Shown here piece after piece: positions 53,894-63,290 of a DNA stretch of 64,000 nucleotides. The notes beneath the pieces were generated by a model. The model was not told the origin of the DNA. It searched no databases and saw nothing but the letters and a program-made list of their open reading frames with translations. Made by a program: the position numbers and the translations under genes. Numbering within the stretch: position 1 is the stretch's first letter; each line of letters begins with the position of its first letter. The DNA is from Brevundimonas vesicularis (GTDB lineage: Bacteria; Pseudomonadota; Alphaproteobacteria; Caulobacterales; Caulobacteraceae), in the NCBI RefSeq assembly GCF_027105095.1, contig NZ_CP114278.1:2542001-2606000 (forward strand), given 5' to 3'.

Positions 53894-53915
53894 GACCGGC
53901 CGGCGCCGGCCGGTC
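53894..53915. promoter_or_regulatory. Perfect 22-bp palindrome in the purD leader
   Basis: GACCGGCCGGCG followed by CCGGCCGGTC, self-complementary over 22 bases, in the 73-base spacer between the lipoprotein gene and purD. It could be a terminator stem for the upstream gene (no T-tract) or an operator or mRNA structure for purD. Confidence 0.55.
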
Positions 53916-53953
53916 AAGCGCCCGTCAGACTTAACGCCGCATTCAGTGTCCAA

Positions 53954-54385
53954 TCAGCGAACGGGCGGCGTCCAGGCCGGCAGGGCCTGAAGCTGACCGG
54001 GCGTCAGATCGGTGACCAGATCCCGGTCGCCGTTGCGGTCGATCGGAGACACGTCCGCGACCGGAACCCGCACCTTCATGTCGCCCGGCCCGTTCAACTC
54101 GATCACCAGATGGGTCAGGGCGCCCGAGGCGTCCAGCACCAGGGTTTCCACGTCGCCCAGATCGACGTTGGCGCGCGAATACAGATCCGCGTCTTCCAGC
54201 TGATCGCGGGTCATATTGAAGGCCAGGGCGGCGTTCGAGGCGGCGGCATCCGCCTGCTGGTCCGGCAACGCCACGGGCGCTGCGCCCGGCGCAGGAACCT
54301 GGACCACATCGTCGTCACGATCCGAGCAGGCGACGACGCTGCCGGTCAGGCAAAGAACGGCGGCGAGCGGGACGAAGCGGTTCAT
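53954..54385 (-). CDS. PRC-barrel-like lipoprotein
   Basis: 143 residues. A signal with a lipobox-like end (LCLTGSVVACSD), a Pro/Ala-rich linker, and then a PRC-barrel-like domain (RDQLEDADLYSRANVDLGDV, VLDASGALTHLVIELNG). PRC-barrel proteins bind other macromolecules. It lies upstream of purD on the same strand, with a 53-residue membrane protein gene before it. Confidence 0.75.
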   Translation of the reverse strand: MNRFVPLAAVLCLTGSVVACSDRDDDVVQVPAPGAAPVALPDQQADAAASNAALAFNMTRDQLEDADLYSRANVDLGDVETLVLDASGALTHLVIELNGPGDMKVRVPVADVSPIDRNGDRDLVTDLTPGQLQALPAWTPPVR

Positions 54386-54401
54386 ACGGCCTCCTTGGGC
54401 G

Positions 54402-54563
54402 TTAGAGCAGGGCCGAGACGACGTAGACGCCCAGGCCCAGCAGAATGATGCCGCCGATGATCAGCCACGGGCTCATGGCCCCGCCACCCCCGGCGCGGCG
54501 CGACAGATCGCGCTCGTGCGGGTCACGGTCAGAAGGATCAGTTCCGGGCGGGTCGGCGGCCAT
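54402..54563 (-). CDS. Small hypothetical single-helix membrane protein, 53 aa
   Basis: A Pro/Asp/Arg-rich N-terminus (DPPGTDPSDRDPHERDLSRR) and a C-terminal membrane helix (WLIIGGIILLGLGVYVVSALL). I used the ATG that does not overlap the xseA start; a longer frame reaches 54629. Short, no family recognised. It is divergent from xseA. Confidence 0.6.
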   Translation of the reverse strand: MAADPPGTDPSDRDPHERDLSRRAGGGGAMSPWLIIGGIILLGLGVYVVSALL

Positions 54564-54627
54564 GAAAGTCGAACGACAGGGCGCGCGCAGCGTTCCCGGA
54601 CGGATCGACGCAGGATAGGATGGGCTC

Positions 54628-56223
54628 ATGAGCGACGACTCCTACGTATTCGAAGGCCCGGCCGAGGTCCCTGCCCCGCGCGACAACAATCCGCCCCTGT
54701 CGATCTCGGAGCTGTCGTTCGCGCTAAAGCGCACGCTGGAAGATCGGTTCGGCCATGTGCGGCTGCGCGGCGAGGTCTCCAAGGTCAACCGCCACGCCTC
54801 GGGCCACGTCTATCTGACGCTGAAGGATGACAAGTCGGCCATCGACGGCGTGGTTTGGAAGGGGTCGGTGCGCGGCCTGGGCGTCCAGCCCGAGGCGGGG
54901 CTAGAGGTCATCGTCACCGGCAAGATCACCTCCTATCCGGCGCGATCGTCCTATCAGATCGTGATCGAGAGCATGGAGGCGGCCGGCGCCGGCGCCCTTT
55001 TGGCCCAGTTGGAACGGCTGAAGGTCCGCCTGCGTGAGGAAGGTCTGTTCGAGCCCGGGCGCAAGAAGCCCCTGCCCGCCTTTCCCGCGACCATCGGCGT
55101 GATCACCAGCCCGACCGGCGCGGTGATCCGCGACGTGCTGCACCGGATCGCAGAACGCTGGCCCTGTCGCGTCATCGTCTGGCCCGTGGTCGTTCAGGGC
55201 GAATCCGCCTGCGGCCAGGTGTCGAAAGCCATTCGCGGCTTTGACGGGATGACGCCCGACGGGCCGATCCCCCGCCCGGACCTGCTGATCGTCGCGCGCG
55301 GCGGCGGGTCGGTCGAGGACCTGTGGTGCTTCAACGACGAAGGCCTGGCGCGGACCGTGGCGGCGGCGCGCATTCCGATCATCTCGGCCGTGGGGCACGA
55401 GACCGACACCACCCTGATCGACTTCGTCTCGGATCGCCGGGCGCCGACCCCGACGGGCGCCGCCGAAATGGCGACGCCTGTGCTGGCGGACCTGCGCTAC
55501 GCCGTCGCCGACATGGACCGGCGCATGGTGCAGGCGGGCGGGCGGCTGATCGAGGATCGACGCACGCGCCTGCGGGCTGTGGCGCGCGGCCTGCCGGCGC
55601 GGCCGGAGGACCTGCTGGCCCTGGCGCAGCAGCGGCTGGACTATGTGTCGAGCCGGCTGGGATCGGGTCTGCAACGAAATGTCGCCCTGCACGAGCGGCA
55701 TCTGGCGGTGACGGGCGGCAAGCTGAGCCCGGCCCTGCTGCGCACCCGGATCGAGCGAGGGCAGGACCGGCTGCGCGGCGCGGGCGACCGGCTGGGCGCG
55801 GCGCTTCAGGCGGGCGTGGCGCGCGGCGAGCGGCGACTGTTGCAGGTCTCTGGGCGGCTGTCGCCCGAACCACTGCATCGGCGACTGGACCAGCGTCAGG
55901 CGCGGCTTGAAGCCGTCGGCGCGCGGCTGGACGGGGTCATGCCCCGTCGGCTGGAGCGGGACGCCGATCGCCTGGCGGCGCTGTCGCGCGCGCTGACGAC
56001 GCTGGACCCCGGACGTCCCAAGCCCGGTTTCGCCCGCGTGGAAAATTCAGACGGCGCCTGGATCACCTCGGCCAAGGCGCTGGAGCCGGGTCAGGCGGTT
56101 CGGCTGGTGTTCGGCGACGGCGTTCAGCCGGCGACGATCGACGGCGGCGAACCCCGTCCGTCCGCACCGCGTCCGGCGGCCAAGCCGAAGCCGTCCGCCG
56201 CCGATCAGGGCAGCCTGTTCTAG
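54628..56223 (+). CDS. xseA: Exodeoxyribonuclease VII large subunit
   Basis: 531 residues. N-terminal OB-fold ([37 protein letters not shown]), then the catalytic region with [40 protein letters not shown] and [20 protein letters not shown], then a long helical C-terminus with many Arg and Gln. The C-terminal tail ([15 protein letters not shown]) is variable. The small subunit gene xseB is not in the window. Confidence 0.97.
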   Translation: MSDDSYVFEGPAEVPAPRDNNPPLSISELSFALKRTLEDRFGHVRLRGEVSKVNRHASGHVYLTLKDDKSAIDGVVWKGSVRGLGVQPEAGLEVIVTGKITSYPARSSYQIVIESMEAAGAGALLAQLERLKVRLREEGLFEPGRKKPLPAFPATIGVITSPTGAVIRDVLHRIAERWPCRVIVWPVVVQGESACGQVSKAIRGFDGMTPDGPIPRPDLLIVARGGGSVEDLWCFNDEGLARTVAAARIPIISAVGHETDTTLIDFVSDRRAPTPTGAAEMATPVLADLRYAVADMDRRMVQAGGRLIEDRRTRLRAVARGLPARPEDLLALAQQRLDYVSSRLGSGLQRNVALHERHLAVTGGKLSPALLRTRIERGQDRLRGAGDRLGAALQAGVARGERRLLQVSGRLSPEPLHRRLDQRQARLEAVGARLDGVMPRRLERDADRLAALSRALTTLDPGRPKPGFARVENSDGAWITSAKALEPGQAVRLVFGDGVQPATIDGGEPRPSAPRPAAKPKPSAADQGSLF

Positions 56224-56236
56224 CATCTCAACGACG

Positions 56237-56363
56237 GTCATTCCGGGGCGTCCGCAGGACGAACCCGGAATCCAGGCGCCGGGCATCCGGCGTCGGATGC
56301 ATCTATCAGCGCGCCTGTGGTCCTGGCTTCCGGGTTCTTCGCTCCGCTCAGCCCCGGAATGAC
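56237..56363. repeat. Palindromic intergenic element, copy B (127 bp)
   Basis: Arms GTCATTCCGGGGCGTCCG and CCCCGGAATGAC are near-complementary; inner CCCGGAATCCAGG pairs with CCTGGCTTCCGGG. It fills most of the 250-base gap between xseA and lspA. Same family as copies A and C. Confidence 0.9.
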
Positions 56364-56473
56364 GGCCGTTTGGTTGGTCACCGAGTGTGGACAGGTCGTG
56401 GTCCAAGGCGAGCTATTCCAACTGCGCGGTTTTCCTCTTCGCCCCGACGGCGCTTCCTGCTAACCGGCCCAGC

Positions 56474-56980
56474 ATGAAGATCACGCGCCTCGCCGTCACC
56501 GCCTATGTGTTCGCCCTCCTGATCATCGTCCTGGATCAGCTGACCAAGGCCTGGATCATCAGCGGCCTGTCGCTGCAGGAAGTCGGCCGCATCCCCGTTT
56601 TCCCGCCGATCCTCAACTTCAGCTGGGTCGAGAACACCGGCGTCAGCTTCGGCCTGTTCGGCGGCGGCGAAGCGCGCTGGGGCCTGGCCATCTTCTCCAT
56701 CGTCGTCTCGGCCGGCCTGGCCTGGTGGGCGACGCAGTCGAACCGACGCCTGCTGATCACCGCGATCGGCTTCGTCATGGGCGGGGCCCTGGGCAATGTG
56801 ATCGACCGGATCCGCTTCGGCTATGTGGTCGACTTCATCGACTTCTCGGGCACCGGCGTCTTTCCCTGGGTGTTCAACGTCGCCGACAGCGCCATCACCA
56901 TCGGCGTCGTGCTGCTGATCATCGACAGTCTGGTGGCCGACAAACCCGCCAAGGTTGGCGCGGCCGTCGAAAAGTCGTAA
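56474..56980 (+). CDS. lspA: Lipoprotein signal peptidase (signal peptidase II)
   Basis: 168 residues from the ATG giving MKITRLAVTAYVFALLIIVL. Four membrane helices. The two catalytic Asp residues are in GNVIDRIRFGYVVDFIDF and VFNVADSAITIGVVL. It removes signal peptides from prolipoproteins, of which this window has several. The DUF3035 gene follows, a common alphaproteobacterial pairing. Confidence 0.97.
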   Translation: MKITRLAVTAYVFALLIIVLDQLTKAWIISGLSLQEVGRIPVFPPILNFSWVENTGVSFGLFGGGEARWGLAIFSIVVSAGLAWWATQSNRRLLITAIGFVMGGALGNVIDRIRFGYVVDFIDFSGTGVFPWVFNVADSAITIGVVLLIIDSLVADKPAKVGAAVEKS

Positions 56981-57051
56981 TCACCCCGTCTTCACTATGC
57001 CGACTGCGCCATCGCGGCGCTTCCTGCATCAGCCGACCAGAGCCTGAAACC

Positions 57052-57618
57052 ATGCGTATCCGCAGTGTCGCCGTCCTGACCCTCGTCGCCTCCTCCGCGC
57101 TCGCCGTCTCGGCCTGCGGAAGCATCAAACAGGGCATCGGCCTGACCAAGGTGGTGCCGGACGAGTTCGTCACCGTCTCCACCGCCCCGCTCAGCATCCC
57201 GCCGGAATACGGCCTGCGTCCGCCCGCGCCGGGCCAGCCGCGGCCGCAGGAACTGGCCCCCGAAAGCGCCGCGCGTCAGATCCTTCTGGGTCAGCGTCAG
57301 GCCGTCACCCGCACGCCGGGCGAACAGGTCCTGGTGGCCCAGGCCGGCGGCGACCAGGCCGACCCCCTGGCCCGCTATGTCGTCGACGATGAGTTCGGCG
57401 ATCTGGCGCACAAGGACGAGAGCTTCGCCAACCGCCTGATGTTCTGGCGCAAGGACGACGCCTCGACCCAGGCGCCAACGGTTCGCCAGACCGCCGAAGG
57501 CCAGAAGACTATCGACGCCTCGACCGAAGCCGCCCGCCTTCAGGCTCTGACCGGCGGACAGCAGGCCATCACGATCCAGCCGCGTCGCAGCACCGGCTTC
57601 AAGCTGCCGGGCCTGTAA
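57052..57618 (+). CDS. DUF3035 lipoprotein
   Basis: 188 residues. A lipobox (LAVSACGS) is followed by the DUF3035 core GLTKVVPDEFVTVSTAPLSI PPEYGLRPP (in two parts) and ALTGGQQAITIQPRR. The family sits after lspA in many alphaproteobacteria, where it is thought to be an envelope protein; function unknown. A hairpin follows the stop. Confidence 0.88.
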   Translation: MRIRSVAVLTLVASSALAVSACGSIKQGIGLTKVVPDEFVTVSTAPLSIPPEYGLRPPAPGQPRPQELAPESAARQILLGQRQAVTRTPGEQVLVAQAGGDQADPLARYVVDDEFGDLAHKDESFANRLMFWRKDDASTQAPTVRQTAEGQKTIDASTEAARLQALTGGQQAITIQPRRSTGFKLPGL

Positions 57619-57629
57619 GGACCGATACG

Positions 57630-57660
57630 ACGGGCGCTTGCCAGGGCAGCGTCCGTCCTT
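57630..57660 (+). terminator. Possible terminator after the DUF3035 gene
   Basis: A stem ACGGGCGCT pairing with AGCGTCCGT (one G-T pair) with a TGCCAGGGC loop, followed by CCTTATT. The T-rich part is short, so it is a weak candidate. Confidence 0.5.
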
Positions 57661-57692
57661 ATTGTAAACGGACCTGATCAGGAGCCGTTTGC

Positions 57693-58136
57693 ATGACCGA
57701 AACCGTCGATATCGCCGCCCTGTCCGGGATCGACCAACTGCGGCTGGGCATGACGGGCGGCTTCATCGCGCCCATCGCTCGCACAGTCGGCTTCGAACTG
57801 ACCGAAGTGGAAGAAGGCCGGGTGGTGTTCGAGGCCATCCCCACCACCGCCGTCTATAATCCGCTGGGCACCGTCCATGGCGGTTGGATCGCGACGGTGC
57901 TCGACTCGGCCTGCGGCTGCGTTGTCCATTCGACGCTTCGGCCGGGCCAGACTTATACGACGCTGGAACTGAAAACGGTTTTTCACAAGGCGCTGACCGC
58001 CGGCACGCCGGTTCGGGCCGAGGGCCGGATCGTTCAGGCCGGTCGCCGGGCGGCCTTCTCGGAGGCCGATCTGCGCGGCCTGGACGGCAAGCTTTATGCA
58101 ACCGCGACCTCGACTTGCCTGGTGATGGAGCGCTGA
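57693..58136 (+). CDS. PaaI family thioesterase
   Basis: 147 residues, hotdog fold. The active-site strand-helix reads NPLGTVHGGWIATVLDSACG, with the HGG motif typical of PaaI/YiiD-type thioesterases and the catalytic Asp in VLDSA. Substrate could be an acyl-CoA. It is a single gene with its own short upstream region. Confidence 0.92.
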   Translation: MTETVDIAALSGIDQLRLGMTGGFIAPIARTVGFELTEVEEGRVVFEAIPTTAVYNPLGTVHGGWIATVLDSACGCVVHSTLRPGQTYTTLELKTVFHKALTAGTPVRAEGRIVQAGRRAAFSEADLRGLDGKLYATATSTCLVMER

Positions 58137-58244
58137 GGGCAGCAAGCGTTTGCCGCGCCTCGCTTTAGCCGCTATCAGCGGCGAGCGTTGATGATCGGCC
58201 GCCGATCGTCGTGCGCCCTCTCTCGCTGTCGGAAAAATAAGCTG

Positions 58245-58931
58245 ATGCGTCGCGTGTTCACCGCCCTGGCCGCCCTCTCCATCGCGGCCTCCGTCCTGCC
58301 CGTCGCCGCCGAGGCCCAGACCTCCCAGCGCCAACGTGAGCGCGGCGGGCAACAGCAACAGGCCTCGGGTGAAGACGCCGCGCCGTCGCGCGCGCCGCGC
58401 ATCGCGCCCCTGCGTCGCCGCGCCAACGCCGGCCCCTGCCCCTATGTGAAGATTCTCTACGACGCCGCCCGCTACGTCGAGCTGGAAGGCGGACGCGCCG
58501 CCGTGGCCAACGTCGGCTACACGGGCGAGATCGAAGGCATCTCTTCGGACTGCGAATATCGCGAAGCCGATCCGATTCGCGTCGACATGGACGTGCTGTT
58601 CAACCTGGGCCGCGGCCCGCAGGCGACGGGCGAGCAGCGCACCTACCGGTACTGGATCGCGGTGACCGAGCGGAACAACGCCATCCTGTCCAAGGAATAT
58701 TTCGACCTGCCGGTGAACTTCGAGGGCCAGCGCACCGCCTCGGTCACTGAAAAGCGCACCATCGTCATTCCGCGCGCCGGCATCGAAACCAGCGGCAGCA
58801 ACTTCGAAATCCTGGTCGGTTTCGACGTGACGCCGGAAATGGCCGAGTTCAACCGCTCGGGCAGCCGCTTCCGCGTCAACGCCGGCACGACGCCCGCCGC
58901 GCCCTCGCCTGCCTCTGCGCCGAGCCAATAA
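58245..58931 (+). CDS. Hypothetical secreted protein, 228 aa
   Basis: The ATG at 58245 gives a signal peptide ([20 protein letters not shown]). A Gln/Arg-rich linker precedes an Ig-like beta-rich domain ([40 protein letters not shown] segments with a Cys pair). I recognise no named family. Its stop shares a base with the argS start (TAATG), so the two genes are coupled. Confidence 0.75.
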   Translation: MRRVFTALAALSIAASVLPVAAEAQTSQRQRERGGQQQQASGEDAAPSRAPRIAPLRRRANAGPCPYVKILYDAARYVELEGGRAAVANVGYTGEIEGISSDCEYREADPIRVDMDVLFNLGRGPQATGEQRTYRYWIAVTERNNAILSKEYFDLPVNFEGQRTASVTEKRTIVIPRAGIETSGSNFEILVGFDVTPEMAEFNRSGSRFRVNAGTTPAAPSPASAPSQ

Positions 58932-60733
58932 TGTCTGATCTGAAGACCGTCCTCAGCGAAGCGGTCGCCGCCGCCTTCGCCGCCGAAGGCGTGGATGCGG
59001 CCCTGGCCCGCGTCACCCCGTCGGACCGCCCCGACCTGGCCGATTTCCAGTCCAATGGCGCGCTCGCCGCCGCCAAGGCGCTGAAGGCCAATCCGCGCGA
59101 ACTGGCCGGCAAGATCGCCGAACGCCTGAGCGCGGATGCCCGCTTCGCCTCGGTCGAAGTGGCGGGGCCCGGCTTCATCAATCTGAAGCTCTCCGACGCG
59201 CTGCTGGCCGAACGGGCGACGGAGGTGGCGAACGACGCCGCCCGCGCGGGCGCCGCGACCGTGGCCGAGCCACGCCGGGTGGTCATCGACTACGGCGGTC
59301 CCAACGTCGCCAAGCCGATGCACGTCGGCCATTTGCGCAGCGCCATCATCGGCGAGAGCCTGAAGCGGTTGTTCCGCTTCCGCGGCGACCACGTCACCGG
59401 CGACGCCCACTTCGGCGACTGGGGCTTCCAGATGGGCCTACTGATCGTCGCCTGCGGCGACGAGGGGCTCGCCGAAGCCTTCATGGCCGAAGGCGATGGC
59501 CCCTTCCCGGCCGAAAGCCCGGTCACCCTGGCCGACCTGGATCGCCTTTATCCGCAGGCCGCCGGCAAGGCCAAGGAGGATCCGGCCTTCCGCGATCGCG
59601 CCCGCAAGGCGACGGCGGAACTTCAGAATGGCCGTCCCGGCTACCGCGCGCTCTGGCAGCATTTCGTGGTGGTCAGCCGTGAGGCGCTGACGCGCGAATA
59701 CGGCGACCTGTCGGTCGATTTCGACCTGTGGAACGGCGAAAGCGACGCCGACCCGCAAATGCCGGAAATGCTGGCGCACCTGAAAGAGACCGGACTGCTG
59801 GTCGAGGACGACGGCGCCCAGGTGGTTCACGTCGCCAAGCCCGGCGAGACGCGCAAGAAGAAGCTGGCCGACGGTTCGGTGATCGAGGCGCCCTCGCCTC
59901 CACCCCTGCTGGTCATCAGCTCGGAAGGCTCGGCCATGTACGGCACGACCGACCTGGCCACGATCCTGGACCGCAAGAAGGCTCTGGCTCCCGACCTGGC
60001 CCTCTACGTCGTCGACGAACGCCAGGCCGAACATTTCGAGCAGGTCTTCCGCGCCGCCTATCTGGCCGGTTACGCCGAACAGGGCGCGCTGGAGCATCTC
60101 GGCTTCGGCACGATGAACGGACAGGACGGCAAGCCCTTCAAGACCCGCGCGGGCGGCGTGCTGAAACTGCGCGACCTGATCGACCAGGCGACCGAAAAGG
60201 CGCGTGAGCGTTTGCACGACGCCAAGCTGGGCTACGACCTGTCGCCGGAAGAGTTCGAGGCCATCGCGCACAAGGTGGCCATCGCGGCCCTGAAGTTCGC
60301 CGATCTGTCGAACGCGCGCACGACCAGCTACGTGTTCGATCTCGATCGCTTCATGAGCTTCGAGGGCAAGACCGGGCCGTATCTGCTGTATCAGTCGGTC
60401 CGCATCAAATCCCTGCTGCGCAAGGGCGCCGAACAGGGGCTGACGCCCGGCGCCATCGTCATCGCGGAACCGGCGGAGCGCGATCTGGCCCTGACGCTGG
60501 ACGCCTTCTCGACCGCCGTGTCGGACGCCTACGACAAGCGGATGCCGCATCTGGTCGCCGAACACGCCTATCGGGTGGCCCAGTCCTTCTCGAAGTTCTA
60601 CGCCGCCTGCCCGGTGCTGATCGCGCCGGACGAAGCGACCAAACGTTCGCGCTTGGCCCTGTCCGCCGCGGCTCTGCGCCAGCTTGAAATCGCCTTGAAT
60701 CTGCTGGGCATCGACACGCCGGAGCGGATGTAG
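58931..60733 (+). CDS. argS: Arginyl-tRNA synthetase
   Basis: 600 residues. Class I synthetase. The HIGH motif is [20 protein letters not shown] (HVGH). An N-terminal Add-1 domain binds the tRNA D-loop, and the anticodon-binding helical domain closes the C-terminus ([19 protein letters not shown]). Like other ArgRS it has no canonical KMSKS. Normal length, starts within the preceding stop codon. Confidence 0.97.
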   Translation: MSDLKTVLSEAVAAAFAAEGVDAALARVTPSDRPDLADFQSNGALAAAKALKANPRELAGKIAERLSADARFASVEVAGPGFINLKLSDALLAERATEVANDAARAGAATVAEPRRVVIDYGGPNVAKPMHVGHLRSAIIGESLKRLFRFRGDHVTGDAHFGDWGFQMGLLIVACGDEGLAEAFMAEGDGPFPAESPVTLADLDRLYPQAAGKAKEDPAFRDRARKATAELQNGRPGYRALWQHFVVVSREALTREYGDLSVDFDLWNGESDADPQMPEMLAHLKETGLLVEDDGAQVVHVAKPGETRKKKLADGSVIEAPSPPPLLVISSEGSAMYGTTDLATILDRKKALAPDLALYVVDERQAEHFEQVFRAAYLAGYAEQGALEHLGFGTMNGQDGKPFKTRAGGVLKLRDLIDQATEKARERLHDAKLGYDLSPEEFEAIAHKVAIAALKFADLSNARTTSYVFDLDRFMSFEGKTGPYLLYQSVRIKSLLRKGAEQGLTPGAIVIAEPAERDLALTLDAFSTAVSDAYDKRMPHLVAEHAYRVAQSFSKFYAACPVLIAPDEATKRSRLALSAAALRQLEIALNLLGIDTPERM

Positions 60734-60769
60734 GGTATAGACGGGGCGACATCCTTCCGGAGATCGCCC

Positions 60770-61780
60770 ATGTCGCTTGACGCCTATATCGCCGGCCTGC
60801 CCAAGGCCGAACTGCACCTGCATATCGAGGGCTCGCTGGAGCCCGAGCTGATGTTCGAGTTGGCGCAGCGCAACGGCGTGTCCATTCCCTATGACAGCGT
60901 CGAGGCGGTGCGGGCGGCCTATGATTTCTCCAACCTGCAGGACTTCCTGGACATCTACTATGCGGGGGCCGCCGTCCTGCTGACGCGGCAGGATTTCGAG
61001 GATCTGGCCTTCGCCTATTTCCAGCGCGCGGCGGCCGATAATGTGCGCCATGCCGAAATCTTCTTCGATCCTCAGACCCATACCGATCGGGGCGTGCCGT
61101 TCGGCGTGGTGGTCGAGGGGCTGATCGCGGGCATGGACCGGGCCAAGGCGGAACTGGGCGTGAGCAGCGGCCTGATCCTCAGCTTCTTACGCCACCTGAC
61201 CGAGGAAGAAGCCTTCGCGACGCTGGAGGCCGCCAAACCCTATCTGCACCATTTCATCGGCGTCGGACTGGATTCGTCGGAGGTCGGCCATCCGCCGTCC
61301 AAGTTCCAGCGGGTCTTCGCCGCCGCGCGTGAGCTGGGCCTGAAATTGTGCGCCCACGCCGGCGAGGAAGGTCCGCCCGCCTATGTCCATGAGGCGCTGG
61401 ACCTGCTGAACATCGATCGGATGGACCACGGCAATCGCTCCATGGAGGACGAGGCCCTGGTCCAGCGGCTGGTCGCCGAGCAGATGACCCTGACCGTCTG
61501 CCCTCTGTCGAACCTGAAACTGTGCGTGGTCGATGATCTGAAGGACCATCCCGTCCCCGAGATGCTGCGCCGGGGCCTGCACGTCACCCTGAACTCGGAC
61601 GACCCGTCCTATTTTGGGGGATATGTGAACGATAACTACAGCCGGCTGGCTGAGGCCGTCGGCCTGACGCGCGATGAGGTGACGCAGCTGGCCAAGAACA
61701 GCTTCGAAGGGTCGTTCCTGGGCGAGGCGGAGAAGGCTGCGTTCTTGGCGGAGGTGGAGGCCTACGCGGGCGTACACTGA
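60770..61780 (+). CDS. Adenine deaminase / adenosine deaminase family
   Basis: 336 residues. Zinc amidohydrolase fold: HLHIEGSLEPE carries the first zinc ligands, CAHAGEEGPP the third His and catalytic Glu, and NSDDPSYFGGYVNDNY the Asp. The segment GLDSSEVGHPPSKFQRVF matches bacterial adenine deaminases of the Aah1/ADE type more than true adenosine deaminases, so although such genes are often labelled add, adenine to hypoxanthine is the likelier reaction. Purine salvage is the role either way. purD is 7 kb away. Confidence 0.88.
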   Translation: MSLDAYIAGLPKAELHLHIEGSLEPELMFELAQRNGVSIPYDSVEAVRAAYDFSNLQDFLDIYYAGAAVLLTRQDFEDLAFAYFQRAAADNVRHAEIFFDPQTHTDRGVPFGVVVEGLIAGMDRAKAELGVSSGLILSFLRHLTEEEAFATLEAAKPYLHHFIGVGLDSSEVGHPPSKFQRVFAAARELGLKLCAHAGEEGPPAYVHEALDLLNIDRMDHGNRSMEDEALVQRLVAEQMTLTVCPLSNLKLCVVDDLKDHPVPEMLRRGLHVTLNSDDPSYFGGYVNDNYSRLAEAVGLTRDEVTQLAKNSFEGSFLGEAEKAAFLAEVEAYAGVH

Positions 61781-61793
61781 CGCCCTCTCCATT

Positions 61794-61920
61794 CGTCATT
61801 CCGGGGCGTCCGAAAGACGAACCCGGAACCCAGGAGGCGCACATCCGGCCTGGGCTGTATCGCGCAGAGGGAATGCGGCCCTGGGTTCCGGGTCTTCGCT
61901 ACGCTTCGCCCGGAATGACG
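61794..61920. repeat. Palindromic intergenic element, copy C (127 bp)
   Basis: Arms CGTCATTCCGGGGCGTCCG and CCCGGAATGACG with inner complementary CCGGAACCCAGG and CCTGGGTTCCGGG. It lies between the deaminase gene and the SOS polymerase gene, ending just before the LexA box region. Confidence 0.9.
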
Positions 61921-61953
61921 AAACGAAGAGGTGATCGCTTCCTCGAACCCCAT

Positions 61954-61968
61954 GTTCCTGATATGTTC
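61954..61968 (+). promoter_or_regulatory. LexA (SOS) box, alphaproteobacterial type
   Basis: GTTC-CTGATAT-GTTC, an exact match to the GTTC-N7-GTTC LexA box known from alphaproteobacteria. It ends five bases before the polymerase ATG at 61973 and therefore covers its promoter or start region. Confidence 0.85.
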
Positions 61969-61972
61969 CAGC

Positions 61973-63283
61973 ATGGACCAGGGGGGCACTAAGGTTGAAG
62001 ACAGCGCAAACCTACGCTGGCTGTTCGTCGATCTGAACGCCTTCTTCGCCAGCGTCGAACAGCAGATGAACCCGGAATGGCGGGGCAAGCCGGTCATCGT
62101 GCGGCCGGCGATGAGCGAATACACCGGCGCCATCGCCGCCAGCTATGAGAGCAAGGCCTGGGGCGTTCATACCGGGATGCGGGTGTCCGAGGCGCGCAAA
62201 CTGTGCCCCGATCTGATCGTCGCCGAGGCGCGACCCGACCTCTACGTCAAAATTCATCAGCAGATCATGGCCGAGATCGACCGCCATGTTCCGGTGTGGA
62301 AGGTCAGCTCGATCGACGAATGTTCGTGCGAACTGCTCGGTCCGGAACGGCTGGAGGCGAACGCCGTCGCCCTGGCCCGACGCATTCAGGCGGGCATCCT
62401 GCAAAACGTCGGCGATTGTCTAAGGTCGTCCGTCGGGCTGGCGCCGTCGCGGTTCCTGGCCAAGACGGCCTGCGGCATGCAGAAGCCCGCCGGACTGACG
62501 GTGCTGCGCGCCAACGAGCTGCCCGGTCCCCTGCTGGACCTGCCGCTGTCGAAATATCCGGGCATCGGCTCGCGCATGCAGATCCGGTTGCAAGCGGCGG
62601 GCGTCACCGACACGGCCGGCCTTTGGAACATGAGCGCGAAACAGGCCCGGGCGGTCTGGAACAGCATCGAGGGCGAACGCATCTGGCGCGGCCTGCACGG
62701 TCTGGACAGCGAGCCGACGCCGGAAAAACCGCCCGCCTCGATCAGCCACAGCCACGTCCTGGCCCAGGCCATGCGGACCCCGGACAAGGCGCGAGCCGTG
62801 GCGCGGCGGCTGGTGGTCAAGTGCGGAGCCCGCCTGCGGCGCATGGGCCTGACCGGCGCCAGCCTGACCCTGCATCTGGACATGGGACCGAAGGCGACGC
62901 CCCGAAGCGGTCGACGCGGCTGGGAAACGGCGGCGATGAGTTGTCCCATCGCGCCGACGCAGGACACCTTCGCCCTTCTGGCCGCGCTCGACAGTCTGTG
63001 GCGCAAGGTCGAGCCGGAGCTGGAGGCGGGACGTCTGAGCTATGTCGGGGTCGGGGTGCACGGCCTGAAAGCCCGCGACGCCTTCGAGACCGACCTGTTC
63101 GCCGCCGGCCCGGATCAGGACGGGGACGCCCCGTCTCTTCGCCTGTCCCAGGCGCTGGATGCGCTGAACCGCCGTTACGGCAAGGACACCGTCAGCATCG
63201 GCCCGAAGGCCGGCCTGCCCGACTATATCGGCGCCAAGATCGCCTTCACCCGCATCCCCGAGGCCGAGGATTTCTGGGAGTGA
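61973..63283 (+). CDS. Y-family DNA polymerase (DinB/UmuC-like), SOS-regulated
   Basis: 436 residues from the ATG directly after the LexA box. Catalytic residues are present: Asp20 in LFVDLNAFFASVEQQ and Asp115-Glu116 in SSIDECSCELL, so it should be an active translesion polymerase, unlike ImuB. The motif is usually SIDEAYLD; here ECSCEL follows. The little-finger region (LGRAVARRLVVKC-like part RAVARRLVVKCGARLRRMG) and the C-terminal tail are family-specific. No imuA or dnaE2 is nearby. A longer frame begins at a GTG at 61931 but would overlap the operator. Confidence 0.9.
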   Translation: MDQGGTKVEDSANLRWLFVDLNAFFASVEQQMNPEWRGKPVIVRPAMSEYTGAIAASYESKAWGVHTGMRVSEARKLCPDLIVAEARPDLYVKIHQQIMAEIDRHVPVWKVSSIDECSCELLGPERLEANAVALARRIQAGILQNVGDCLRSSVGLAPSRFLAKTACGMQKPAGLTVLRANELPGPLLDLPLSKYPGIGSRMQIRLQAAGVTDTAGLWNMSAKQARAVWNSIEGERIWRGLHGLDSEPTPEKPPASISHSHVLAQAMRTPDKARAVARRLVVKCGARLRRMGLTGASLTLHLDMGPKATPRSGRRGWETAAMSCPIAPTQDTFALLAALDSLWRKVEPELEAGRLSYVGVGVHGLKARDAFETDLFAAGPDQDGDAPSLRLSQALDALNRRYGKDTVSIGPKAGLPDYIGAKIAFTRIPEAEDFWE

Positions 63284-63290
63284 GGCCCAC

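Noticed and set aside
61931..61972. GTG start for the Y-family polymerase
   Set aside because: It would make the LexA box coding and gives an N-terminus unlike the family.
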